From Carposina sasakii (lineage: Eukaryota; Arthropoda; Insecta; Lepidoptera; Carposinidae): a DNA stretch of 64,000 nt. The notes beneath the pieces are model-generated. The model saw nothing but the letters and a program-made list of their open reading frames with translations. It was not told the DNA's origin and ran no database searches. Positions 10,180 through 20,689 of this stretch are shown piece after piece. The translations under genes and the position numbers were made by a program. The DNA is taken from the NCBI GenBank assembly GCA_014607495.2, contig CP053155.1, positions 10,726,001 through 10,790,000 of the forward strand, written 5' to 3'. Every line of letters starts with the position of its first letter. Position 1 is the first letter of the stretch.

Positions 10180-10922
10180 TCAGCACTTGAACTTCAGACA
10201 ATGCTTCAAGATCTGAGCACTGCGAGCCTTGAGGTTGGACTGATGATGAATCGGTCAAAAACCCAGCTCACGACCAACGGCGCAAAGCAAAAGGTAGTGG
10301 TTGATGGGCAGGACATACAATACGTTGACGAGTATACCTACTTGGCCCAGATAGTGTCCTTTGAAAACAGGCATGACAAGGAAATTGAACGTCGCATTTC
10401 TAATGCCTGGAAGAGCTACTGGTCCATAAAGGATCTGATGAAGGGCTGATGAATTATCTCTGAAACGCAAACTCGTTGATATGTGCATCCTGCCTATCCT
10501 TACTTACGGCGCACAAACTTGGTCACTAACCGAACATCAGAAGTCCAGGCTTAAGGTTTGTCAGAGAGCAATGGAACGCAGTATCCTGGGAGTAAAACGC
10601 ACAGACCATATTAGGAACACCATACTGCGCTCCAAAACTGATGTCGCTGACGTTTGCGTGCAGACCGCAAGACGGAAGTGGAACTGGGCCGGACACGTAT
10701 GTCGAATGCGCCCAAACAGATGAGCAAAGATAGCCACTTATTGGGTGCCTACAGACGGAAACCGGCGTAGGGGAAGACCTAGGAGAAGATGGAGGGACGA
10801 CCTGGATAAGTTTCTGCCGGATTGGGCCACTATAGCGGGAACAAGACAAGTGTGGGCTTAAATGGGGGAGGCCTTTGCCCAGCAGTGGGACACAGTATAG
10901 GCTATTTAAAAAAAAAGAAAAA
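10180..10922 (+). pseudogene. LINE reverse-transcriptase C-terminal fragment, frameshifted
   Basis: The first frame (10201-10449) reads SLEVGLMMNRSKTQL, then EYTYLAQIVSFENRHDKEI and RRISNAWKSYWSIK. This is the region just after the catalytic palm of the endonuclease/reverse-transcriptase LINEs abundant in Lepidoptera. A frameshift near 10447 moves reading to the frame with CILPILTYGAQTWSLTEHQK and RRKWNWAGHVCRM. An in-frame TGA (10721-10723) and TAA (10859-10861) then break it before MGEAFAQQWDTV and the stop at 10898-10900. An A-rich tail follows. The 5' part, including the catalytic YADD, is missing. It is a dead 5'-truncated copy. Confidence 0.9.
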
Positions 10923-11394
10923 GGTAACTGTTGTATTTTGAGTTTGCTGGATGAAATTTCATTTAGAGATACGCTCCCCTTTATGGATTTTCTGTGTAAC
11001 TTTTGCCAGAATCAGTATCTACAGGGGTCCACTGTATATACTAACTGTTTAATTTTTGTATGTACAACAAAGAATATCATATTATATCATGTCATACATA
11101 AAAATATCCATTCTTTGCTATATACTACGAACGGTAACCTCTGCGGTCAAGATGTAACCTTGTTAAATAACTATTCCGAGTTCGTCTAAGTTGAATCAGC
11201 AAATAGGAATTGTGTGACGGTGTGTATTAGCATAAGCAATAAAACTTTGTACCTCGGTACAAAACAATTGTGTGTGGTTGTTTTAGTTGTACGTGTAGAA
11301 ATTTATCTGAGAATGCTACATGTCCACGATATTTAAAAATAATAAACATTTTCATTCCCAACGGGTCCATGAGAATGTTTGGTACAATCAAGTC

Positions 11395-12168
11395 TGGTGA
11401 CAGCCAGGCAAATACTGAAACGCTGAACAAGTACTATTGTACAAGTACCCGGTAGCTCAGTGGTAAGAACACTAGCACGAATGCAGAGGTCGTGCGTTCG
11501 ATTCCCACTCGGGTGAAGAATTTTTTCCATTTCTTTATTAATAATTTTATAAGTACTATTGTGTTGAGTTATACGACAGTATTATCACTAGCAGGAAATG
11601 TATTTTTGATTTGATTATCAGTAATCTTTGCTCTCCGTACCAATTGTATCGGGCGATCTGTCTCCTTTTTACCTAACTAGCAAAAGCAAAGCTATAGCGA
11701 ATATTGTACAAAAATCGCTGATTGCTTGTCAAATTCGTATTACGTAAAATGAATTTCAAAGAAACTTTGACATTTCAAGGCGAATATTGTAAAATTTTTC
11801 GCTATCGCTTTGCTTCGGCTTTGCTATTTCTTTTACGTAATCAGGGGGCCGGTGACTAATTAAATGGGCTTATTGGTTATTGTGTAATACATTGTTGTTT
11901 TTTGGATCACTTGTGATTTTCCATTAGGATTGTTCAGTTATTTGAACTTTTTTGAGAGCAACTTTTTTTGAAAATAATCTTTTGGATAAAATTTTATTTT
12001 AAAGTCATTATCTAAGGCCTAATTAAACTAACTAAACAATTTTTTTCGTGAAAATATGAAAAAGTGTCGGAAAACTTTGGGATTTTCCAGCGAAAATTTT
12101 CAGTATTTTCCGCCTCGGAATCATGGTCTGAAGTCATAGTATCAATATCTACCTAGCTGTCACAGACA
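11395..12168. mobile_element. MITE with GTGACAGCCAGGCAAAT ends (family D), copy 1
   Basis: The left end GGTGACAGCCAGGCAAATAC (11396) and right end CTACCTAGCTGTCAC are inverted. The interior matches the reverse complement of the 17.5-18.05 kb copy (AGTAATCTTTGCTCTCCG, AGGAAATGTATTTTTGATTT, CTTCAGACCATGATTC-type words). A small tRNA-like SINE has inserted at 11441. No transposase frame is present, so it is non-autonomous. Confidence 0.75.
11441..11550 (+). mobile_element. 110-bp tRNA-like SINE, copy 1 (family S)
   Basis: A perfect 12-bp direct repeat, AAGTACTATTGT, flanks it (11429-11440 and 11551-11562), the mark of LINE-type retroposition. The body is tRNA-like: ACCCGG…CGGGT acceptor-like ends, box A TAGCTCAGTGG and box B GTTCGATTCC. 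After the CGGGTG it has only a short tail, GAAGAATTTTTTCCATTTC then TTATTAATAATTTTA. Sister copies are at 19.36, 44.55 and (partial) 59.29 kb. It is inserted inside a family D MITE and so is younger than that copy. I do not call it a functional tRNA: the anticodon arm does not pair well and the same 3' tail repeats elsewhere. Confidence 0.85.
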
Positions 12169-12404
12169 CTAAACAAGTTAACCCATTTGTATAATAAAAT
12201 CAAGCACTTTGCGGTGCTTCAATACAATTTATAACTTATGTACAGTGTGGAAGTCGCGCTCAATGCTGCTGAGTAGACTCACGTGACGTACATAATCTTA
12301 CACATAAATTAAAGATTAGCGTTAAGATGATATGTATCCTTGTTTTTTATGGAAATAAATAGTTTAATTTTTTTACTTAATATGAATTTTAGAGCCATAA
12401 TCCT

Positions 12405-12625
12405 TCCTGTGCTCATGACCAGGCTTCACAAGAATAAATCAGCTGCATTTCCGTCCGTGCATGTCGTAAGCGTCGACTAAAGAATTTAGGGGCGTTCTCT
12501 CAGGCGATGAGCTTGCAACTGATTTTTAGCATATGACCCCGCTATGCGAATCATGACTGTAGGACCTTTTTCACGATACTATAGTTCTAGCTGCCCCATT
12601 TATGGAAACATAGCCGTGTACTCGT
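12405..12625 (+). repeat. dispersed family R repeat, copy 2 (near full length)
   Basis: Runs from 'CAGGCTTCACAAGAATAAATC' and 'GTGCATGTCGTAAGCGTCGA' through 'GGCGATGAGCTTGCAACTG' and 'CCGCTATGCGAAT' to 'AAACATAGCCGTGTA'. It ends where a CAGGGTG-type MITE begins. Confidence 0.7.
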
Positions 12626-12628
12626 ATA

Positions 12629-13010
12629 CAGAATGATTTTTGGTCGTCAACGTTCCCGAAAACTACGGCATCAATGCGTATGCGTAGGACGAATGGACCG
12701 GATGCGCATGCGTAGACGTAAGCATAAACGACAAGCGACGTGTCCTATCTTATACAGTTCCATACATTACAACTCGGAGGTACGTGTACGTCTACGCTTA
12801 CGTGCAAGCATACGCATCCGGTGTGCTCGAGGCTTAAATCCACATTGACGCGTGTAGCAAGATTTTTTCACGAGAAATAATTAATATATTTCGCCCGATC
12901 AAGTAATAAAAAAAAATCATATCCCAGCATTTTTTTTGCATAAACTTACTTTATTTGATGTATAGAGTACGTACCCTTTGTTAAGGATGGCAACGAAAAA
13001 ACACCCTGTA
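12629..13010 (+). mobile_element. CAGGGTG-ended MITE (family A), copy 1, with nested insertion
   Basis: Starts CAGAATGATTTTTGGTCGTC and ends AACACCCTGTA. The family pattern is TACAGGGTGATTTTTGGTCG…CGTTGCCACC…ACACCCTGTA. After GAAAACTACGGCATC the copy is interrupted by an unrelated palindromic insert (about 12670-12840). It then resumes at GTGTAGCAAGATTTTTTCAC and GAAATAATTAATAT. There is no transposase. Confidence 0.8.
12670..12840. mobile_element. nested CpG-rich palindromic insertion
   Basis: ACCGGATGCGCATGCGTAGA (from 12697) is answered by the roughly complementary ATACGCATCCGGT ending at 12822, with TACG-rich words such as GTACGTGTACGTCTACG between. It replaces part of the family A element around it, so it inserted later. 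The 71-aa frame at 12633-12848 is produced by these TACG repeats. Confidence 0.6.
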
Positions 13011-13017
13011 TAGTTAC

Positions 13018-13105
13018 AGGCCACAATCCTGACGAGTTCGTCCGTCCATATCGCGGGTGGCCTTCCCACGCAATGCTTGCTGGTACGTGGTCTCCACTCT
13101 AGAAC
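13018..13105 (-). pseudogene. LINE reverse-transcriptase tail fragment
   Basis: The minus strand reads QVLEWRPRTSKHCVGRPPAI then WTDELVRIV with no stop. WRPR…VGRPP.RWTD(D/E)LV is the signature of the C-terminus of lepidopteran RTE-like endonuclease/reverse-transcriptase LINEs. The fragment is only about 29 codons, is cut at both ends and starts eight bases past the end of the neighbouring MITE. Confidence 0.75.
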
Positions 13106-13109
13106 TTGA

Positions 13110-14040
13110 CAGCCTAGCTATATAGCTATGTAGCTTGCCTGCTTAATATTAGCTTGCTAGACCGTTGGGAATCTTTCGTCTTCAGCCTATTGTAGAATTA
13201 CACTGTGAAAATAACATACCAACATCATGCCAAAAATGAAAACGTAATTGTGTCAATTATAACCCTTAGCTTTACTAAAAACCACTGATGAATTATGCAG
13301 GCACTAGGGGTCGCCATCATCAAGAAAGTATGTTGAGGATATGTTATGAAAAATGACCTGATGAACTGGTTATTATTTACTTATCAAATATTGCCCTTCT
13401 GCACGTTACCCGCATTATGACTTTCTACGGATAAACTACAGAGGCAAATTTATAAAAGGAAATGCGATAGTCAATGTTGTGCTTCGACGCACAGGCAAAC
13501 ACTGGCTGTCATTTACTTGTTCTCTACCCCTACTATGTCACCTGTATAACGACAACCCTGTTTTTTTCTTTGTTAGGCTCTGACTAATAATTTGTTACAT
13601 GTCTATAAATACAGATTAGCTTAGTATAGACACAGAAGGGCATCCTAATTCTACACTATCTATTATACTCGTAGTACCTATAATTGTTGATTGTACAAAT
13701 GCTATGTGATGACTAAACGAATTCTAAATAATTTTTTTTCGATATTTTCGTGGAAATAAACCAAAATTTTACTCGTAGACCGCCTCCTTCTTATACTTTC
13801 TTCATGGTCAAAACATCCCCGAGGGTTGGTAATGGCCGGTCCATTAATGCTTTATCACTTCCGGTGCACTGAAGTTCCGAGTCCAACCACTGAACAAATA
13901 TTCGCACTGAAATCCCTATTCGCACTCTCAGGTTTCAGGTAAAATCTAGATCGGATTTCAATCGATACAACATTTTCTAGGTGATACTTCATCTTTTGAT
14001 CTGTGCCTACTTGTGGTTTGTAGGGTACCAAACTACTATC
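13110..14040. other. no recognisable feature
   Basis: Ordinary AT-rich sequence. The 84-aa minus-strand frame at 13855-14109 overlaps a LINE tail and family R sequence and is not a gene. Confidence 0.45.
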
Positions 14041-14043
14041 ATA

Positions 14044-14095
14044 ATCTGCCTGTTGCAGTCCACTACTGGACGTAGGCCTCCCCCAGACATACATA
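14044..14095 (-). repeat. LINE tail motif (TTGCAGTCCACTACTGGACG)
   Basis: A second short copy of the GCAGTCCACTACTGGACGTA GGCCTCCCCC motif, reading as a minus-strand LINE 3' end. Confidence 0.55.
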
Positions 14096-14104
14096 ACATA
14101 CATA

Positions 14105-14225
14105 CACACGGCTGTGTTTCCAAAAAGGGGTAAACAGAACTGTAGAATCCTAAAGGAGATCCCACACCCACGTCCAGCATAGCGGGGACAGTTGTAAATG
14201 ATCAGTAATAAGTTGCTAGCTTATC
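14105..14225 (-). repeat. dispersed family R repeat, inverted copy
   Basis: Reverse-strand words CGGCTGTGTTTCC, ACAGAACTGTAG and TAAGTTGCTAGCTTATCGCC match the 3' two-thirds of family R. Confidence 0.6.
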
Positions 14226-14227
14226 GC

Positions 14228-14355
14228 CTTAGATAATAATAATAAAAATAAAAATAATAATTGTTTATTGGTACCAAATTACAGACACTAGAAAAAATAG
14301 ATGCCCTGTGGCCTATGCCTGTTAGTTATGACTGTGTTACAGGCTAAGGAGAAGC
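14228..14355 (-). repeat. probable retroelement 3' end, minus strand
   Basis: (TAATAAAAATAA)-rich start followed by TTGTTTATTGGTACCAAATT. Read on the minus strand this is an AATAAACAATT end with an A-rich tail, as in lepidopteran LINEs. A similar ATTGTTTATTATTAATTAG is at 14.87 kb. Confidence 0.45.
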
Positions 14356-14359
14356 TTTA

Positions 14360-15600
14360 TAAAACACTTTCTATCTGATTTCACATCTGTCTTTTTGTAT
14401 TAAAACTCTTTCTGGGGAACAAGTCGAAAGTACGTTAATATGATGTGTGTAATTTGGGTTTCTAGTTATTATAACCCAGCCCTAAATGTTTAAGAACGTA
14501 TTAAAATTATCACAAAAAGTTTATTAGTCAATTTATATTCCTAATACTCGAAAGACTAATTCTCGATTCATTTAATTATGCGTTGTATTTACAGACTAGC
14601 TAAATTTAAAATTAAATATCATCCGAATGCCTCACACGTATACTGTTTCTTAATTTGTATTAACATATTTCTTTACCAATTTACATAATTGCTGTTCCTA
14701 CAAACCATTGCTTTTAACTTTTTAGAGACAAATCTCATGTTTTTTTATTCAAATTTCAAATAATATTGACGGTTTTTGTATTGCAAACATTTTCTGATAA
14801 CAAGCTATTGGTGTTTATGTTAAGAGGATGGCAAAATGTTTTCCTTTCTCCATAATAATAATAATTGTTTATTATTAATTAGTACCGCGCTTTTACAACG
14901 GTTCTGTGTTGTATACGTTTAAGCTGATTTTAAAAATAAAAAATCACGGTTAGAAAATTTTGAACAGCTATAACCTACGTAGCGAATTGTCGCTATGAAG
15001 CAATATAATGGTGCTAAATCAAGGAGCAATCAAAGCTTAGATTAATGATACTTTATTCTAAGAATCAAAGGTTGGTTTGTCCCATAAATAACATTTATTT
15101 TATCTTCTTCAACGTTAAGGGCCTTTGATTGATGTTAATTTAAAATTCATTGCTGAGTTTATTATAAAAAATATATTAATTCCGTATTGAAATTCTATAT
15201 TTACCTACTCGTAGTAATTTAAGAGTTTTATATTTTAATAATACTGCTAAGACATAATTTGGTAAGCCCAAGCCCTTATCAAGCCCAAAATCCCAAAATG
15301 ATAGTCCAATGTAAATTTTTCCAAAGGAATACCCTGATCTTGTAAAAATAAACTGTCGTTACAACATTGCTATTTTTAAGACAATTTATAAATAAATTGA
15401 TAATGTATCATACGTACCTTTGTAGCGTCAACATAAAAAGATTATAAAAAAAAATTTGATCAATAAGAAAGTAAAAAATACCAGGTATGGTATTTATTTT
15501 TTTATCTTTGATACAAAATATTTAACGGTTGAAGAAATGAAACCAATTCTCTAACTACTACTATTTCTTCCGTGACAAAAATGTATATAAGCGAATCACT
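14360..15600. other. no recognisable feature
   Basis: AT-rich and largely free of repeats that I recognise, apart from a short retroelement-tail-like ATAATAATAATAATTGTTTA at about 14856. Confidence 0.45.
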
Positions 15601-15602
15601 TA

Positions 15603-15866
15603 TACAGGGTGTAACAGAAAGGGTATGTTAAGCGAAAAGCTATGTAAATAGCCCACTATAGAGAACCTATTTTCAAAATTTGAGACTCGAAATCACATTT
15701 TTATCTTTCAAGATTGTATGAAAATTCCTGAGATATTTAAAAATTCTCCATACTATCGGGAAAAATAAACATGTGATTTCGGGTCTCAAATTTTGTAGAT
15801 AGGTTCTCTACAGTGGGCTATTTACATAGATTTTCGCTTAACATACCCTTTTTGTTACACCATGTA
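15603..15866. mobile_element. 264-bp CAGGGTG-ended MITE (family M), copy 1
   Basis: Almost the whole element is two inverted arms. TACAGGGTGTAACAGAAAGG, then GGTATGTTAAGCGAAAAGC, TGTAAATAGCCCACTATAG and GAGAACCTA are mirrored by TAGGTTCTCTACAGTGGGC, TTTTCGCTTAACATACCC and TTGTTACACCATGTA. It is flanked by TA. It has no coding capacity. Confidence 0.9.
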
Positions 15867-16129
15867 TATATCCAATAACAATATTATTGATATAACTGTA
15901 GTGGGAATTTACGAGTCTCGACATGTACTTTTTCTGTTGACTGTATCATTATTTCTGACGCCAGCATCTTTATTCCGTAACGTTGCCAAGTCCCATTAGA
16001 GCTCTCAGTCTCTCAATAAATTCAATATAATAGATTCATGCACTATAATTTTAAGACTCCCTTAGCCGACAGTTTACGATTTAGAATGATATGAAAAGAG
16101 ACATTTTTATTATCGCTTCCACTTTTATA

Positions 16130-16370
16130 TCATAACTAGCGGACCCGACAGACGTCGTCCTGTCCCACGCCTTAAATACAAACTTTTTGAAATAGGCTGT
16201 AACAATCTGGACCATTATAAAACATTATCTAGTTGACCGAATTGTGAATCTAAATATTTCCGAGATATAACAACCAAATACCGGGCGTAACTGAAACTAA
16301 TTATACGTTTGAATATTTGACACAACGACTGTAGCGCAGTCTGCCGAATCCTATGTAAAAGGTTCTATTT
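16130..16370 (+). repeat. left part of the GACGTCGTCC/ACCGGGCG composite repeat
   Basis: Contains TAACTAGCGGACCCGACAGA and GACGTCGTCC, then TTGACCGAATTGTGAATCTA and the ACCGGGCGTAACTGAAAC block (16280). These are the same blocks that form the 449-bp array at 18.05-19.22 kb. It is separated from that array by inserted MITEs. Confidence 0.65.
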
Positions 16371-16721
16371 ACAGGATGTTTTTTGGTCGTCAACATTTCC
16401 GAAAACTATGTATTCTCCTCATCATCACGAACATTTCGAAGGATCCCATGGAAGAATACCTAGGAAGTGTCTGATTCTCAAGATATTAAGGTCCAAAGTT
16501 GAGTTAGGTTGCGTTTTTTTTGTATAAATGCAAGTAGACATACCAAACTACCTATAAAAAAATTAACACAAAAACTGGACACCATACATTTCGCGCGATC
16601 ATGTTAATAAAAAAAAATGCCAAAAAATTAAAAACGCGTTCCAAAATATTTTTTACATAAACTTTATTCTATGTATAGAGCACGTACCCTTCGTAAACGG
16701 TGGCAACGAAAAAACCCTGTA
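16371..16721 (+). mobile_element. CAGGGTG-ended MITE (family A), copy 2
   Basis: TACAGGATGTTTTTTGGTCG at the left, AAAAACCCTGTA at the right, and TGGAAGAATACCTAGGAAGT and GTACCCTTCGTAAACGG inside. It is intact but diverged. It sits within the composite repeat. Confidence 0.85.
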
Positions 16722-16940
16722 TACTAATATTAGGTACAAATGTGTAAGTGTATGTGTATGTGTATGTTTGTCCGTCTTTCACGGCAAAACTACTGAACCA
16801 ATTTTAATGAAATTTGATACAAAAATATTCTTGAGCTCGAGAAAGGATATCGCAATAAGAAGTAGCCTATAACTTCTTATTGCGGTAGGGGGCACCGCCG
16901 CGTAATAACATAAACAACAAAATAAATCGGTCAACTATTA
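16722..16940 (-). repeat. GACGG.CAAAC-type interspersed fragment
   Basis: TATTAGGTACAAATGTGTAA, TTGTCCGTCTTTCACGGC and AAGAAGTAGCCTATAAC match, in reverse, the element at 33.10-33.30 kb (CACGGC… ↔ GCCGTGAAAGACGGACAAAC). It is non-coding. Confidence 0.6.
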
Positions 16941-16941
16941 A

Positions 16942-17206
16942 TACAGGATGTAATAAAAAAGGTATGTTAAGCGAAAAGCTATGTAAATAGCCCACTATAG
17001 AGAACCTATCCACAAAATTTGATACTCGAAATCACATGTTTATTTTCCCATATAGTATGGGGAATTCTCAAACATCTCAGGAATTTTCATACAACACTGA
17101 AAATTAAACATGTGATTTCAAGGCTCAAATTTTATGGATAGGTTCTCTTTAGTAGGCTATTTACATAGCTTTTGGCTTAAAATACCTTTTATGTTACATC
17201 CTGTAT
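16942..17206. mobile_element. 265-bp CAGGGTG-ended MITE (family M), copy 2
   Basis: TACAGGATGTAATAAAAAAG at the left and TATGTTACATCCTGTA at the right, with the same AGCCCACTATAGAGAACCTA palindromic arms as the 15.6 kb copy and almost the same length (265 against 264 bp). Confidence 0.9.
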
Positions 17207-17516
17207 AATGTTTTGAACTCCGTCCACGTGGACAAAATCGTTGACCGAATTGTGAATCTAAACCATTCTCGAACCCACATACACACACATACAAAATTTT
17301 ATCAAAATCGGTCCAGCCGTTTAGAAGGAGTTCAATTAGGTACAAACATAGGAATAAAAGATTTATATTGTTGTTGATGTTAGAACCTTTTACATAGGAT
17401 CCGGCAGACTGTGTTCCAGTCGCTGTGTTGAATATTTAAAAGTATACTTTAGTTTCAGTTACGCCCGGTACATGGTTGTTATATCACGGTAATGTTTCCT
17501 TTTCTTTATCTTGTTA
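17207..17516 (-). repeat. palindromic composite repeat, inverted segment
   Basis: Contains TTGACCGAATTGTGAATCTA, CGAACCCACATACACAC and CCGTTTAGAAGGAGTTCAAT. Then, in reverse orientation, it has CTTTTACATAGGATCCGGCA and ACGCCCGGT. The same blocks lie forward at 18.35 and 18.80 kb, so this part of the array was inverted. Confidence 0.65.
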
Positions 17517-18050
17517 TACACGGTGCTTGTGACAGCCAGGCAAATATTTATATAGTGACTTCAGTTCAGACCATGATTCTGAGACAAAAACACTGAAAAT
17601 ATTACATAATTTTCGAAAAAAAATTGTTTAGTTGGTTTTAGTAGGCCTTAGATAATAAAACAGAATATACAATTTTAAAGCAAAAGATGATTTTCAAAAA
17701 AAGTTCAAATAACTGATCAAACCTAGGAGAATCATAGGTGATCCGAAAACAGCAATGTGTCCACCAATAAGCCCAATAGTCAAAGGTTGTTTATCTCAAT
17801 TATAGCCTCAAAATTGGTCAGAAGTGGCACCATGTGGTTCTAAAGGCCCTTGGTGCTCTAACTACCCCGTAAGGGATATAGGCACAGGAGTCACAGGATC
17901 TCCGAATACCATTGGCGCGGAGAGCAAAGATTACTGATAATAAAATCACAAATACATTTCCTGCGGGTAATGACACTGTCGTGTAAAGCAACACAATGGT
18001 ACCTTTTCAGCATTTCAGTATTTACCTGGCTGTCACCCACACCCTGTATA
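17517..18050. mobile_element. MITE with GTGACAGCCAGGCAAAT ends (family D), copy 2
   Basis: Left end TACACGGTGCTTGTGACAGC and right end GCTGTCACCCACACCCTGTA form about 25-bp inverted termini. The interior is the reverse of the 11.4-12.17 kb copy. The copy carries an inserted 'AGAAGTGGCACCATGTGG' repeat at about 17.80-17.89 kb. Confidence 0.8.
17798..17892 (+). repeat. dispersed 'CAGAAGTGGCACCATGTGG' repeat, copy 2, nested
   Basis: CTCAAAATTGGTCAGAAGTG, GCCCTTGGTGCTCT and CCGTAAGGGATA match 5.30-5.42 kb closely. It lies inside the family D MITE, so it inserted after that MITE. Confidence 0.65.
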
Positions 18051-19215
18051 AAAATCTTCATTGAACTCCCTCTAAACGGCTGGACCGATTTTGAGGAAAT
18101 TTTGTGTGTGTTTTAGTGGGTTCGAGAATGGTTTAGTTAGATTACTGCAGTCCACGCGGACGGAGTTCAAAAACATTATTTAGTTGACCAAATTGTAAAT
18201 CTAAACTTTTCTCGAACCCACTTGAATATACACAAAAAAATCCATCAAAATCGGTCCAGCCGTTTAGGGGGAAGTCCATTAGAAATACACGAACATAAGA
18301 TTTAATATATCAAGATAAAGAAAAGGAAACATTTCCGTGATACCATCTACCGGGCGTAACTGAAACTAAAGTATCCTTGTGAATATTCGACACAGCGACT
18401 GCAGCGCAGTCTGCCGGATCCTATGTAAAAGGTTCTAACTAACATTAACAACAATATAAATCTTCTATTCGTGTGTTTGTAATTGAACTCCTTCAAAACA
18501 GCTAGACCGATTTTGACGAATTTATTTTATGTATTCAAGTGGGTTCGAGGATAGTTTTGATTCACAATCCGGTCAAAGTCATTTTGTTTTTTCAGCAGTC
18601 CACGCGGACGGAGTCCAAAAACATTATTTAGTTGACCGAATTATGAATCTAAACCATTCTCAAACCTACTTAAATACACACAAAAAATTTCATCAAAATC
18701 GGTCTAGTAGTTTAAAAGGAAATCCATTACAAACGCAAAAATAGAAGATTTATTTATTTAAGGAAAAGGAATCATTTCCGAGATATAACAACCATCTACC
18801 GGGCGTAACTGAAACTAAAGTATATTTTTGAATATTCGATATAGCGACTGCACCGCAGTCTGCCGGATCCTATGTAAAAAGTTCTAACATAAACAACAAT
18901 ATAAATCTTCTTTTCGTGTGGTTTTAATTGAACTCCTTCTGAACGGCTGGACCAATTTTGATAAAATTGTGTGTGTATGTTCAGGTGGGTTCGAGGATGG
19001 TTTAGCTTCACAATTCGGTCAATTAAATAATGTTTTTGGACTCCGTCTGCGTGGACTGCAGAGAAAACAAAATGTTGTCGACCGAATAGTAAGTCTAAAC
19101 CATTCTCGAACCCACTTGAACACACATAAAGAATTTCATCAAAATCGGTTCAGCCGTTTAAAGGGAAATCCATTACAAACACACGAACAGAAGATTTTTA
19201 TATATAAAGATTTAC
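18051..19215. repeat. array of palindromic units with 449-bp period
   Basis: ACCGGGCGTAACTGAAACTA starts at 18349 and again at 18798, 449 bp apart. Each period holds an inverted pair. The left half has GAACTCC…CGGCTGGACC, GTGGGTTCGAG.ATGGTTTAG and TCCGTC.GCGTGGACTGCAG, and the right half repeats them in reverse (TTGACCGAAT…GAATCTAAACCATTCTCGAA). Three such pairs lie at about 18.05-18.31, 18.48-18.75 and 18.90-19.20 kb. The open frames on both strands that share SGFEDSFDSQSGQ-like and NHSRTHLNTHKEFHQNR-like strings come from this symmetry and are not genes. Confidence 0.75.
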
Positions 19216-19354
19216 ACTAACAATTTGCAACATAGTGGAATCGATTGCTAGTGTGATGGCTGACCGACGAATGCAAATAGAAATCTAGTCTATATCCAGA
19301 ATCAACAATGGCCATTTTTTTATGTTTTCACGGTTTTTTTAATGCTTAAAAATT

Positions 19355-19465
19355 TATAAAATTATTAATAAAGAAAATGGAAAAAATTCTTCACCCTAGT
19401 GGGAATCGAAACCACGACCGTTGCAAACAGTGCCAGCCGGTATAACCACTAAGCCACCGGGTCAA
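19355..19465 (-). mobile_element. ~110-bp tRNA-like SINE, copy 2 (family S), inverted
   Basis: The minus strand reads ATTGACCCGGTGGCTTAGTG, a box B-like GGTTTCGATTCCCAC, AGGGTGAAGAATTTTTTCC, then TTATTAATAATTTTATAAA. The head and the tail match the 11.44 and 44.55 kb copies. A target duplication is not obvious. Confidence 0.8.
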
Positions 19466-19469
19466 TTAC

Positions 19470-20410
19470 TCGGATGACGAATTTTACCATCTCTTTTCTA
19501 AATTACATATTGGCAACGTTATTCTTCATCCCGATAGCTATACACTAGCCTAATCTCAGCAAACAAAGCTGAATCCCTCAGCACAATGTTTTAAAGATGA
19601 AACGATCAACCATATCCTAACGGATTATATTAATTAAATGATTTTATTTATAAAAAAAATGGAATTGTTAAATTACTCCTATGTACACAAGCTGCTACGC
19701 ATGTTAATCATCGTACATTATTGACGGCTGATTGAAACGTTCAATGATAATTAAGCATATTTGTGATAATTGAGTCACTTTGCGCCAATTAATTACAAAG
19801 AGGGCATTTTTATTAAAATTATTCGAGGTCGTCTACAGAAGCTAATAACGGCGCCATGGCGTCAGGGGTTTTAGCCAAGTCGTGTTTACAATAACCGATA
19901 ATGGTAACGACACGATATCGGTTACCTAATATTTTTTTATACTTTCGGTGGCGTTATCTGTAATATCGTCGCCCCCTTTGAAAATCTTTCCACGGTCGTG
20001 CCAATGTATGAAACTATAAACTGTCACGTATTTACCAAAGCTAAAAGCTAAACCACAACCAAAAATGTTAAATTTTGACAACTTTAAAACAGACAAAAGT
20101 GAGACGATGGAAACGCTTGAAACGTTGTCAAATGAAACCAAAACCAAACAAAAAACGTTCTGTTGAAAGGTTATAAACGTTGTCATTTTGCGCGATTGTC
20201 CTCCTGATATCGTGTCTTTGTTATTGTCGGCTCATATGAATGGGGTCTTTGTAGGTAGTAATTTCAGTTGTATTATGTGAACTACTTACAAGGACTGACT
20301 AATAATTTTATTTTAGTACACAACATCAAGTGCTAATGGTGTCTGCCACTTTCTTGAGAAATCGTGGCCCAAACTAAAATAGATTTAAATATTGTCATAA
20401 TAATAGAAAT
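19470..20410. other. no recognisable feature
   Basis: No repeats or genes that I can name. The 86-aa minus-strand frame at 19926-20186 overlaps a T-rich strand and is unsupported. Confidence 0.45.
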
Positions 20411-20417
20411 ATCTACG

Positions 20418-20667
20418 TTTTTTTTTTTTTTAATAAATATTCACACACTACACAACACATTGACCTAGTCCCACACTAAGATCCCTAAGGTCTTGTGTCG
20501 TGGGTACTAAGTAACGGTATATAAATACATAGATAAGTATATAAACAACCATGACTCGGAAACAAACATCGATATTCATCACATCAATGTTTGCACCTAC
20601 CGGGATTCGAACCCAGGACCTATGGCGCCGCAGGCAGGGCCACTACCAACTACACCAATCGGCCGTT
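20418..20667 (-). mobile_element. tRNA-derived SINE, full length (family T)
   Basis: The minus strand starts GGCCGATTGGTGTAGTTGGT (box A) and GGGTTCGAATCCCGG (box B). It continues with an unrelated body, including CGATGTTTGTTTCCGAGTCA, and ends GGGACTAGGTCAATGTGTTG then GTGTGTGAATATTTATT and an A14 tail. About 250 bp. It is a well-known type of lepidopteran Pol III SINE. A 3' end of the same family is at 56.53 kb and a diverged head at 21.84 kb. Confidence 0.9.
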
Positions 20668-20689
20668 GTAATCATTATAAAATTCTCTT

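Noticed and set aside
10025..10849. Minus-strand open frames over the 10.2-10.9 kb region
   Set aside because: Antisense shadows of the LINE reverse-transcriptase fragment.
11450..11518. tRNA gene
   Set aside because: Box A and box B are present, but it is flanked by a 12-bp target duplication, has the same tail as other copies and its anticodon arm pairs poorly, so it is a SINE.
18529..19220. Open frames on both strands that share protein strings
   Set aside because: The shared strings come from palindromic repeat units read in both directions and are not paralogous genes.
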